64,000 nt of DNA from assembly GCA_009763385.1 (NCBI GenBank), contig CM019831.1, positions 85,161,845 to 85,225,844 on the forward strand, in the 5' to 3' direction. Both the position numbers and the translations under genes were made by a program. The notes under the pieces were generated by a model, which saw nothing but the letters and a program-made list of their open reading frames with translations, ran no database searches and had not been told where the DNA came from. Position 1 is the stretch's first letter. Every line of letters begins with the position of its first letter. The stretch comes from Coix lacryma-jobi var. lacryma-jobi (taxonomy: Eukaryota > Streptophyta > Magnoliopsida > Poales > Poaceae). Below, in pieces: positions 11,094-20,114 of this stretch.

Positions 11094-11396
11094 TGGTGGT
11101 TGAGCCACAGAAAAACCACCGAGTGGACGGTTTCCAGTTTTGGGCCTCAAAACCTGGGTGCGGCCGATTTCTGAGTTTGGGCCACAAAACTCGGGCTGAG
11201 GACGGTTTCCAGGTTTGGGCCTCAAAACCTGGGCGTCGGCAGGTTTCTGAGTTTGGGCCACAAAACTCAGGCAACGGACGACAGGTTTCCCGGTTTTAGC
11301 CTCAAAACTGGGGGATGGCCCAGGTTTCCCGGTTTCGGCCTCAAAACCGGGGGATGGCACAGGTTTCCCGGTTTCGGCCTCAAAACCGGGGAGAGG
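11094..11396 (+). repeat. U3 stem-loop array in D LTR
   Basis: A GGTGGTT/AACCACC stem is followed by seven units built on the core TTTnGGCCnCAAAA with different but mostly complementary arms. Examples: CTGAGTTT/AAACTCGG (11171-11194, one G-T pair), CCAGGTTT/AAACCTGG (11209-11232), CTGAGTTT/AAACTCAG (11247-11270) and CCCGGTTT/AAACCGGG (11328-11351). It lies upstream of the TATA box, so it is in U3. Confidence 0.85.
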
Positions 11397-11586
11397 TCCG
11401 TGAAAAGGACGAGCAGAGCGGTGGCGGCACGTGGCGGCAATCGCTGAGGTCGCGTCAAGGCGAAGCTACCAGTTGTGCGGGCGTGGCCGTCAGATCACCA
11501 TCAACTTCGAGTTGGTCAGGAATACCCTTAGGGTTAGCCTGCTCGCTCATTAGCAATAGGGGTAGAAGGGGAATAATTGTATTAGG

Positions 11587-11596
11587 CTATATAAGG
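11587..11596 (+). promoter_or_regulatory. D LTR TATA box
   Basis: CTATATAAGG about 800 bases into the LTR, a strong TATA match and the likely core promoter. The corresponding place in F and E reads GGATAAGTAG, a weaker match. Confidence 0.6.
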
Positions 11597-12159
11597 AGAG
11601 GCAACCCCTCCCTCCAGACTATCTCAGCCAATGCTATTTTCATTCTAGGGTTTCCTGCTCTCTCATTCCCTGCTGTAGCTATTGAGATCTGCAGAGATGG
11701 TTTAATCATACCTCTGTGTATTTGCTTTTTGAGGAAACGAGACCGTAATCTTGTTGTCTCCTCGTGTGGAGAAGTTTCGGCTGGAAATCAAGATTGAAGG
11801 ACCGAATTGGCGACCACAGGGGCGTGAATGGGAGCCTCAAAATTTCTTTTGAAATGTTTAGGCCTCTGTCCCTGAAAATCAACCCCAAGAGCAAAGCCAA
11901 CACATGTGATGTCCACGACCCAAGTGATTGGGTGGGTGTTCCCTAGGAACACAGCGGGACACCACAAAAACTCCCTTGCCCAAATCCACGCAAGTCAACT
12001 AGTGACAAAATGGACTATGGGTAACCTTTCCGCAAAGCGGGAAGCCATGTTTCTGTAGAACACAGAGTCGGGAATCCAACGCAAAAAGCAGAACTCCAAT
12101 CCAAAGCCAAACGGACGAGCTACGGACAAATAGCGCGGAACCAGCTGCATCAGACGTTG

Positions 12160-12485
12160 GGTAGCGTCCGATGTGTTCACGTCGGACGCGTCCGATGTGG
12201 ACAGGACCTTCATGGAACCTTACTGTGTAGCCATCGAACGTTGCTACAGTAACAGCTCTGCGTCTGATGTGAACAGTAGCGTCCGATGCCCTGACACCTG
12301 ACGCGTCTGATGCAAAAAGAGGGTTTCTGGAACCACACTGCATGACCATCGGACGCTGCACTGTAGCGTCCGATGCCAGCGTCCGATGCCCCTTCAAAAG
12401 CACAGAAACTGACACGTGGCAACGACGCGTCCGATGCTACTTGGGTCAGCGTCCGATGCCAAGAACACGAGCGTTCGATGCCCCC
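12160..12485 (-). repeat. GCGTCCGATGC palindrome array in C 3' LTR
   Basis: About a dozen copies of GCGTCCGATG or its reverse complement CATCGGACGC, irregularly spaced and in both orientations, some back to back as in TCGGACGCGTCCGATG. It lies downstream of the TATA box, in the R/U5 part of the LTR. Confidence 0.8.
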
Positions 12486-13337
12486 GAAATTGTGTTGTTC
12501 TTCCACCGCTTCAACTTGATCTCCCTCAAACCAAAAGCTCTAAGGCTCAAACTTCTTGTGAGGGGTCACAAGGATGTTAGTGAGCTACTCCTAAGAGATC
12601 ATGGCTCGAACCTAACTCTAAATCGATGAGTCGAAAGATTTCGGGGCAAAGGAGGAAGAACGTGATCCAAAACGAAATGCGCCTGATCTACCACCTCGTG
12701 AGGAATTAGAGAAAACCCTTCGGTAGAAAGATGTCTCTCACGATGCTCTAGGAGATGGTTCAAACGGATTTGCTTATCTTCCCTTGAAACAAGAAATCTT
12801 GTGAAGATCGAAAGAGGGGAAAACGTGCAACGCGAAGAACAAAATCGCAAGACAAATTAAAGCATGAATTTGATCCTTGGATTAAGCAAGATGACGGATT
12901 GTATTAGCGCTCAGTGTTAGGTTACAAGCCACTCCTCGCAACAACAAAGCTCGGATGGCGAAATGCTCATGAACAAGAGACTTCTCTCCACTAACCCTAG
13001 CCCTCTCTCACAAGAACAAAATGAGAGCGGCACCGTCCGAGGATTAGGCTACCCTAACCAGACCCGTCACATATATATAGGCGCACGTCTAAAAGACACA
13101 AATGCCGTAACATGAAACACTAACCCCAATTACCCCCTAGGGGTAAAACCGTCCAAACTGGTCAGTTTTCATCCGATGGCTACGCGCCTTCTCATCCTTC
13201 GCTTCGCCTCGACGCAAGCTCCAGGATGTCGCCACGTGTCGTCATGTCAACAACCGCGCCTTCCTCGTGGATAGCTTCGCTGCCATGCCAGCCTCTCCAC
13301 GCCGCCACACGTCTACCGTTCCGCATGGGAACCTCCG

Positions 13338-13506
13338 CCCGGTTTTGAGGCCGAAACCGGTAAACCTGCCAGCCCAGGTTTTGAGGCCCAAACCTGGAAA
13401 CCGTCCACCCCGAGTTTTGAGGCCCAAACTCGGAAACCAGCCACCCCGTGTTTTGAGGCCCAAATTCGGAAACCCTTGTGGGTAGCTTTTTGAGGCTCAG
13501 CTACCG
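13338..13506 (-). repeat. U3 stem-loop array in C 3' LTR
   Basis: Five stem-loops. Read on the minus strand the stems are GGTAGCT/AGCTACC, CCGAATTT/AAACACGG (imperfect), CCGAGTTT/AAACTCGG, CCAGGTTT/AAACCTGG and CCGGTTT/AAACCGG, around the core TTTnGGCCTCAAAA. The first stem corresponds to GGTGGTT/AACCACC in D and F: both arms differ together. Confidence 0.82.
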
Positions 13507-14126
13507 AACCCGCACCGTAGACGGGATGTGGTTCGCACACCCTGACCACCGGCACCGATGCCGATGCATGTCCAGCCTCCACACCGGGCACAACTCCTTC
13601 GCCTTCCTTCTTGACTTGGTGGATGACACTTGTGCCGCACGCAAGCCCGTGTCCGACCTCCCGACAAGTGCCACGACGCAATCGTCTTCCTCCCTACTCG
13701 GCCGATGCATCGCACATCCCCATGTGCTCTCGCTTGCCGATGCCAAGTGCCAGCTACCACAGCTGGTCCTCCGGCCTCCTGGTCCGTCGGTGCAAGCCTC
13801 ACGTCCGCCCTTCACCGCTCTGGGTACATCGGCATGGCACGTCCACCGCACGGTACGCCCATCCTTCACTGCTCCCGGTCCGTCAGCACGACACATCTCT
13901 ACTTGACCTTCACGTCGCCATCGACCACTGTCTCTGAGCTCCACACCTGCACATCAACACAACCAAGAGACACATGTTGCACACACACACACACCAACAC
14001 AGAAACACCACAACTCAATGCCACCGGTTAGTCATAAGCATTAAGCGCATAGCGAGATAATGACTCAACTGGGAAAAGCCTCAAACCTTCCTCACAAATG
14101 TCAATCATTCATCATATATGTTCTCA

Positions 14127-16486
14127 ATCTCTCCCTTGATGAATGCATTGACTAAAAATAAAACCACAAAGGAAGGGTTTGAAGGCAAGCCTCATTCAAG
14201 TGCCCAAAAGCCAAGCAAAAGCAAACACAAGGCCACTTGATATGAGGAAGGATCATGAAAACTCCAAATAAAAGCTCTCGGCCCCGAAAGAAACGGGAAA
14301 AGCGGGCAAAGCCTCCACACAACCGAAGAGTCAAGATAAAACAAGCGTTTCATGAATCCCAAAAGACTTGAATCCCAAAAAGGCACTCAAAAACCAGTCT
14401 CAAATAAATTGTCAAACAATCATCCCAAAAGAAACCAAGATCAAGGTTCTTATCCACTTGGAAGGTTCTTATCCACTTGGGTATCAAAATTTCTCCCCCT
14501 AGATGATTGAATTGACAAAAGCCAGGCACAAAAGATGGTTTGAGATACCAAAACCGAAAACTTGGTCCCCAAAGATATGGGCAACGGCTCAACGCAACCA
14601 AGCAAAACCTGAGCAAAACTCCACAAAAGAGCGAAAACTCAGACAAAGAGCGAAAGACTTGGTTCCCAAAGACATGGGCAACGGCTCAACGCAACCAAGT
14701 CAAAACTGAGCTAGCCCTCAAGAAGAGGCAGAAAAGGCTCAACACCACTAGCTCAAGGCATGATACCAATTGAGGCTGAAAGAACGCATTAGAATGCAAA
14801 AACTGCTAGTCCCTCAAGATAGAGGCACAGAGTCTCAACACAACTAGCAGAAAACTCGATACCAATCACAAATAGCCAAAAATTAGTGAAAACAGCTAGT
14901 TCCTCAAGACAGAGGCATAGAGGTTCGACACAACTAGCTGAAGGCTCCATATACGAATCTAAAATACCAAGCAAAAACTACTAGTCCCTCAAGAGAGAGG
15001 CAAAACGGCTCAACACGACTAGCAGGCTCAATACCGACTGAAAAAAACACAAAGAGAAGCTCAAAACTAAATGGAGCACAAACACTCAGAGCACGCGGAG
15101 GAGTAGCAGAACAAAAACAACTCCCCCGGAAAGCAAGCCTATACACAAATGCTATGCAACAAAGCTCACTATGAAGGATACCAATTGAGAAGGATCGAAA
15201 AGAGCTAAACTCCCCCTAGCTTAAAGCTCTCCCCAAAGTGCACGACTCTCCCATTTGTGCCAACACTCATGCTCCCCTTTGCAAACAACTTCTCCCCCTT
15301 GACAAAAGGGAACATGCTGAGGGGTTTTATAAATTCTCCTCAAAGTTGACACAAACACAAAAACAAGTCATCAACCAAATGCACATGGGGTTTACCACAA
15401 GAAATATCAGAGCTGGGGGGTAAGAACACTAAGCTAAATTGCATGATATGTGCAATGCAACAGCTTCAAGTGTATAGCAATTAGAATGAAAAGATGCTCA
15501 AAAGGGTGCTGCCCTAAAACTTTAGCAACCAATACAAGTGCTAGCAAAGGCTCAAACTGATGAAATGAATACAAAATATGAACAATTGAGCATATGAGCA
15601 GTTTTAAGCCATTCAAAAGCGGTTCACCACTAGAATAGCACTAAGCATGAATAGATAGGAAATCAACCAAGTGCTAAATCAAGTATAAAAGGTGAACTAC
15701 CCCTGGCAAAGTTCAATCATCATGCTATAGAATGAAACATAGACTTGTGTTTTCAGATTTTATCGGAGAAAATTTGCAGCGGTTATTACACAAGTTCAAA
15801 TTCAGCATGTGATTGCGAGAGGTTGAAAGCATGGTCATTGCCTATCTTTTCAACCGGGCTAAGCCTATGCAAGAAAAGCAATTGGAAGCTTAAAGCACTG
15901 GTTTCGGTCTTACACTACACGGCTCAAGTTTAACTCAAATGTGCAATGAAAAACAGTCTCGATTCCGTGATGTGCTGACACATGCAATCCCATCTCGATC
16001 TTTTCATTTCACTAGACTTGGATCAAATTTTAAGCACAAGGTAAATATGAACAATCCAAGCAAGTGAATGACTCAGTGCAAGAGACATAGCAACCTAGCA
16101 TACAAAAGATAGCACAAGTGATCTCAACACATTCTACCCATGCTAGTTGCCACTCTCAATGGTGAACAAATTAAAGGTTTCATAGTTGTTTAGTCAAGTT
16201 CACCATTTGCAAAAAAAAATAGTTCAGCTCATAACATGTATCAAGTGATCAAAAGGAGCCTAAGCTACAAGCATCATCATGAATCAATAGGGCATACCAG
16301 AAAGAGCATAGTCTCATTCTCATTTCTATATACATGAAGCTCTAAAATGCAAGATATACATGATGAAATGCATGCAAAAGCTAGCCAATAAGGAACGAAG
16401 CAAAAGCTAGCCTAAAAGGAAAGACCCAAAACCAAAGGGTATTAGAGAAGTCAAACTAAGATACAACAAGCAACATGCTTCCCCAA
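14127..16486 (-). other. C 3' noncoding region
   Basis: About 2.4 kb with no credible gene, aligning in reverse with 9295-10785 of D. It carries polypurine-like runs on the minus strand (near 14497, 15212 and 15290) and the stem-loop array at 14561-15025. The strong homology near 15725-15760 to D 9950-9985 shows the correspondence. Confidence 0.72.
14561..15025 (-). repeat. Stem-loop array in C 3' noncoding region (six units)
   Basis: Outer stems as read on the + strand: CTTGGT/ACCAAG (14561-14602), GACTTGGTT/AACCAAGTC (14656-14701), TGAGCTAG/CTAGCTCA (14707-14755), CTGCTAGT/ACTAGCAG (14803-14850), CAGCTAGT/ACTAGCTG (14893-14940) and CTACTAGT/ACTAGCAG (14978-15025). The last is a G-U pair on the element's sense strand. 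The loop keeps GGCTCAAC and an inner stem that is CCTC/GAGG or CCCA/TGGG in the sense strand. Confidence 0.85.
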
Positions 16487-16885
16487 CTAAAAGGGAAACA
16501 CACACCAAACTCATAAGAGAATAGCCAAGAAATGCTCAAACGAATAGTCAGCAAAATCCACATCGGAAAAACCAGAAAGCAATGGGGTCGATGAAGAAGA
16601 GTACCAAACCCGAACTCAGAAGTGTGTCAGGGGTACCTCATGATGCGCTTGACCGCTTGCTGATGTGATACCCGAGGGTATGCCTGAATATGCTGAAATC
16701 TCTAGGGCACTTGCCTCGCCGAAGTCGTCTCCCCCTCTCCTGATGCTGTCGCTCCCTCAGGTGCAGCTAGTGCTCACTGGAGAGTTGCACGAATGAAACC
16801 CCAAGTCATGGAAGAAGTGGGATCGGGTCTGTGAGCCAAAATGCTCTCTCCAGGCTCCTGTTCTCCTGCATACTCAAAAGCAGAA
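16487..16885 (-). pseudogene. C pol remnant, internally deleted
   Basis: Short pieces of copia pol joined by deletions. On the minus strand, 16885-16680 resembles the spacer between integrase and RT. It then jumps to the region just before RNase H near 16670-16600, and then to the very end of pol (TTTGGTGTGTGTTTCCC and stop at 16489-16487). The RT core, most of RNase H, integrase and protease are missing. No frame is usable. Confidence 0.72.
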
Positions 16886-17322
16886 GAAAACACAAGGCAT
16901 TGTCTTGTCCAGTGTGACCTCAGGGTCTCCACAAAACAGTTAGTCACATAAGAGCATAAGGTGAACTCTCAACAAAAAGAGGTCTACCTATGAATGATAC
17001 CGCAAGGAGATCTGAACTCAAACTAGTCAAGACTACCATGCAACAGGATAAATGCACTATATAGCAAAATACAGCCTAGAGACATGATCAACCCAAACAC
17101 AGCCTAAACCTCAATACATGCTACAATACAAAATAATGATATCAATAGATCCAAAAGCATGTAACATGATAAAATTGTGGAAAGGCTAGTGCTCAAACTA
17201 ATCATATCAACAGGATACATGTAGCTAACCAAAACTAGCACCTGAAAAGTGATACCTAATGAACATCATACCTCTACAAGTAAAGCTCATGGAGAAGTAT
17301 GGTAAAGCAAGGCATAATGTTC
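16886..17322 (-). other. C noncoding spacer, right of pol remnant
   Basis: A-rich sequence with no ORF or motif that I recognise. It continues on the other side of solo LTR I at 19781-20114. The two parts flank the exact ATGAG duplications of I. Confidence 0.6.
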
Positions 17323-17371
17323 ATGAGTGTTGGTAGTCCTTAACTTCACTAAAGATAGAGCTAGGCAACTA

Positions 17372-17461
17372 TCCCCGGTAACGGCCCAGAAATGCTTGTT
17401 GACACTTGCTAACGTCGTTACTAGGAGTAGACTATGGAATCTATCCCTGGCAACAGCGCCA
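17372..17461 (-). other. Two in-LTR tRNA-Asp PBS-like motifs in I
   Basis: On the minus strand, sequences matching the complement of the plant tRNA-Asp 3' end lie at 17461-17444 (TGGCGCTGTTGCCAGGGA) and 17388-17372 (TGGGCCGTTACCGGGGA), 72 bases apart. Both are inside the LTR rather than next to it. A and B each have one such in-LTR copy. Confidence 0.75.
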
Positions 17462-18810
17462 GAAATGATTGTAGCAAGTCCAGTCACTATACCTAAAGGA
17501 GTGAAGCTAAAGCAGCTATCTACTAATGTCAAATGGGGTTGTCAATCCCGACACTAGTAGGTGCTAGCTAGAGAGATTGCAATCTACCTAGAGGAGATTC
17601 TGCAAGCGCACAGAACTATCGTAGTAGCACTTCGCCTGGGAGTACCAGGTGTCGATTTATTTGATCCCAAAGGAAGGCTAGGGTGGTGTATGAGTCAAGT
17701 CAAGGAGGGGATGAGAGTCGATGAATAAGAAAGGGAAAAGGAGAGAAGAGAAGAGAGGAGATGAAAGGCTAGAAAGAATTTATGAGTGGATAGGTGAGGA
17801 TGAAATGAATGGTTAAGGTAGGGTGGATGGATAGGTAGATAGGGGAAATAAGATAACTAAGGATAACTAATATAACTAACTAATAATTAATAACTACTCC
17901 TAGATAACTACGAAGCAAGATATGCAAATGCCAAATAAGGAACCAAGTTAAGTATAGTTTTATTCTTATCTTGTCAAGTACCGAGGCGTACTAGCCTTTA
18001 CCACTGACTTAGGTTGAACGCTAGCACAACAAGCCTTACTGTTAAACTAGACCAACTACGTGGTGGAATTCAAGGCGCATAGGGCTGTCACCACCTGCTT
18101 GCTACCACAGCTATCCGTGGGTCTAACCGTATCTGAAGGTAAGTCTATAACTAAGCACCACGCCTAATTATATTCTAACTATCTCTATCCTGGCCTAGAA
18201 TAGAGACACCCTTGCGGACGTCAGAGCAAATACTTGACTTAATAAGGTAAACACTAAACTAACTAAGCAACCTATTGGCAAAGATCAAACACTAAGCACA
18301 CTAGAGATTAACTACTATGGCTATGTGAATTGAAATGTAGGATAGCTAGGTACTCAAGCAATCAATCAAGTATACTACTCAATACTGGTAAGTAGAATAA
18401 TGTAATACTTGAAATGATGAACTATAATATAGTAAAGTGCTTGAGTTACAAGAGCAAAACCTGAACTGGATATGAAGGAAGACTCATCCCAACTCCAGGA
18501 CCGATTACTCGCACGCTTCTACTCTTGAGCTAAGCCTTGAGCAGCGCTTCCACGAGGGCAATGAGGCAAGGATGCCTTGCTCTACTAGCTACCTACTTGC
18601 CTAAGCTTGGCTAAATCCTAAGAAATTAGCTTTGCTTTCTTCCTTCCTTTCCTTGCTTTCTTGCTTGAAATGAAGTGACGCCTCCAGGGGGTATTTATAG
18701 TAGAGAGGTAGAGTAGAGGCTACTCCACCGCCACATCATCGATCCACGTGATGATGGATGAGAGCCCTTGGATCGTAACCTCCTACAGATCAATGGTGGA
18801 GAAGAATTAA

Positions 18811-19373
18811 CACTACTAGAGAACAGACCTTTGGACTATCTACCAATTGAGCTATAGTCTCGGCCAAAAATTATGTCCGGGGCTAAAGACCTTTAGTCCC
18901 GGTTGGTAAAACCAACCGAGACTAAAGGTGAATCTTTAGCCCCGGTTGGTATTACCAACCCGGACTAAAGGTCCCGGACCTTTAGTCCCAGTTGGTAATA
19001 CCAACCGAGGCTAAAGGGTGAACCTTTAGCCCCGGTTGGTGTTACCAACCGGGACTAAAGGTACTTTTAGTCCCGGTTGGTGTTACCAACCGGGGCTAAA
19101 GGTCCTTCCCGAGTGGATTCAAAAGGAAAACGTTCAGAACTACATTACGTGAGGTGTTGTGTAGCTCAGTTGGTAAGCGTGCCTGAGGCGAGAGGTGTTC
19201 AGTTCGAATCTCACAAACACACATTTATTTTTTATCGTGAGAGGCTTTAGCCCCGGTTGGAAGCACCCGGGACTAAAGCCTGGGGCCTTTAGTTCCGGAG
19301 TGCTAGCCCCGGTTGGAAAACCGGGGCTAAAGCCCCTTCCGAACCGGGGCTAAAGGCCAATTCTGTAGTAGTG
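18811..19373 (+). mobile_element. J: non-autonomous CACTA transposon
   Basis: 563 bases with terminal inverted repeats CACTACTAGAGAA and TTCTGTAGTAGTG (one mismatch) and TAA duplicated on each side (18808-18810, 19374-19376). These are the hallmarks of the CACTA superfamily. There is no transposase. Between 18888 and 19105 are five subterminal hairpins of the type CTTTAGTCCCGGTTGGT / ACCAACCGGGACTAAAG, with further copies at 19238-19355. The strand is arbitrary. Confidence 0.9.
19154..19222 (+). other. tRNA-like sequence inside J
   Basis: Contains an A-box-like TAGCTCAGTTGG (19162-19173) and a B-box-like AGTTCGAATCT (19201-19211) at tRNA-like spacing. The flanking GTGTTGTG and CACAAACAC could form an acceptor-like stem with one bulge. 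The anticodon and T stems do not pair properly, so it looks like a degenerate tRNA-derived segment and not a working tRNA gene. Confidence 0.55.
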
Positions 19374-19780
19374 TAAGAATGTGCTTCTTTAATTCAACAT
19401 GTGCTTCTTTGCATGGCGGCATGCATGATCCACGCCACTCCCTCCTGAGCCCTCCGATGCCACCGACCTAGTGACCGAGGGCTAAGATTTGGCCCTGGGG
19501 TGGTCACACATATCAGTGATGTGGCAGGGGAGAAGTTTGGGCGCCACCTAGGTGGCGGGTGCCACCCCACTAGGGCCCAAATGGGCCCTGGTGAGTGGGC
19601 TCGGCCCCTGGTGGGTCCATTCTCCAAATTTGGTACAAATCCTGCATTCAAATAAAAATCTATGGACATGTGGAATTTGGTTAGTTTGAAACGTATTTGA
19701 CTACTTTTCATGCCTTTTTGGTGAATTTTTGGGTAAAATGTTGATGGTAAAACAAGTGTTTAAGGACCATCAACAATGAG

Positions 19781-20114
19781 GATCACAAACTAGCATGAAT
19801 GGCTACTCCACAAAAACTATACAAAAGGCTAGCATGACATGATATACAAGATAGCACATGCTAAACTAAACAAAACATGACACACAGGAAAATGTGCATG
19901 CAAGAACTATAAAAGTGACCACATGAAAGACCATCTCATACCACAAGACATAGATCACGGATGTACAAGGTACGAGTGTATATGAAGGCTCACCAGATAA
20001 CAAAAGCCTCTTTGGAGGCAATTCTAAGCGGGGTGTAGAGAACCATCAAATCTTGGTCATATCTAAAAGACCAAGTCCCATCAGGCACATGTTCTCCACC
20101 CCGCGTCCTCATAT
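19781..20114 (-). other. C noncoding spacer, left of gag-like ORF end
   Basis: Sequence downstream of the gag-like ORF stop on the minus strand. I see no ORF or domain. Confidence 0.6.

Larger units (their letters stand above)
10786..11794 (+). repeat. D 3' LTR, segment 1
   Basis: Begins TGTGGATACATGG directly after the polypurine tract and aligns with the LTRs of E (54347) and F (42584). It contains the U3 stem-loop array and a TATA box. It stops at AAGAT (11790-11794), which is repeated at 32144-32148 on the far side of C. Confidence 0.88.
11795..14126 (-). repeat. C 3' LTR
   Basis: 2332 bases, diverged from the 2270-base 5' LTR at 29874. Part of the length difference is a segment at about 12070-12155 that is absent from the other copy. 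It contains the palindrome array (12160-12485), a TATA box CTATATATAT (minus strand, 13080-13071) and the U3 stem-loop array (13338-13506). The adjacent internal purine tract reads AAGGGAGAGAT on the minus strand. Confidence 0.9.
17328..19775 (-). mobile_element. I: solo Athila-like LTR
   Basis: Bounded by TGTTGGTAG and CATCAACA, with ATGAG duplicated at 17323-17327 and 19776-19780 and no internal domain, so it is a solo LTR. Without the nested CACTA element it is about 1.88 kb. It shares with the LTRs of A the stretch around ACGTGGCAGGGG, GGCGCCACC palindromes and the TTCAAATAAAA region, so it is of the same lineage. On the minus strand CTATAAATAC (18700-18691) is a likely TATA box. Two primer-binding-site-like motifs lie at its left end. 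It probably arose by recombination between the LTRs of a full element. Confidence 0.88.

Noticed and set aside
11094..11396. Regular hairpin repeats as a CRISPR array
   Set aside because: This is plant nuclear DNA, the units sit in LTRs, the repeats are not identical with unique spacers, and there are no cas genes.
12599..12850. ORFs in the C LTRs and the D LTR (for example 13501-13944, 31518-31961) as genes
   Set aside because: They fall within LTRs, repeat at matching places in both LTR copies only because of LTR identity, and show no domain. The minisatellite sequence keeps frames open.
19154..19222. A functional tRNA gene
   Set aside because: Anticodon and T stems do not pair and no sensible anticodon loop forms; it is inside a CACTA element.
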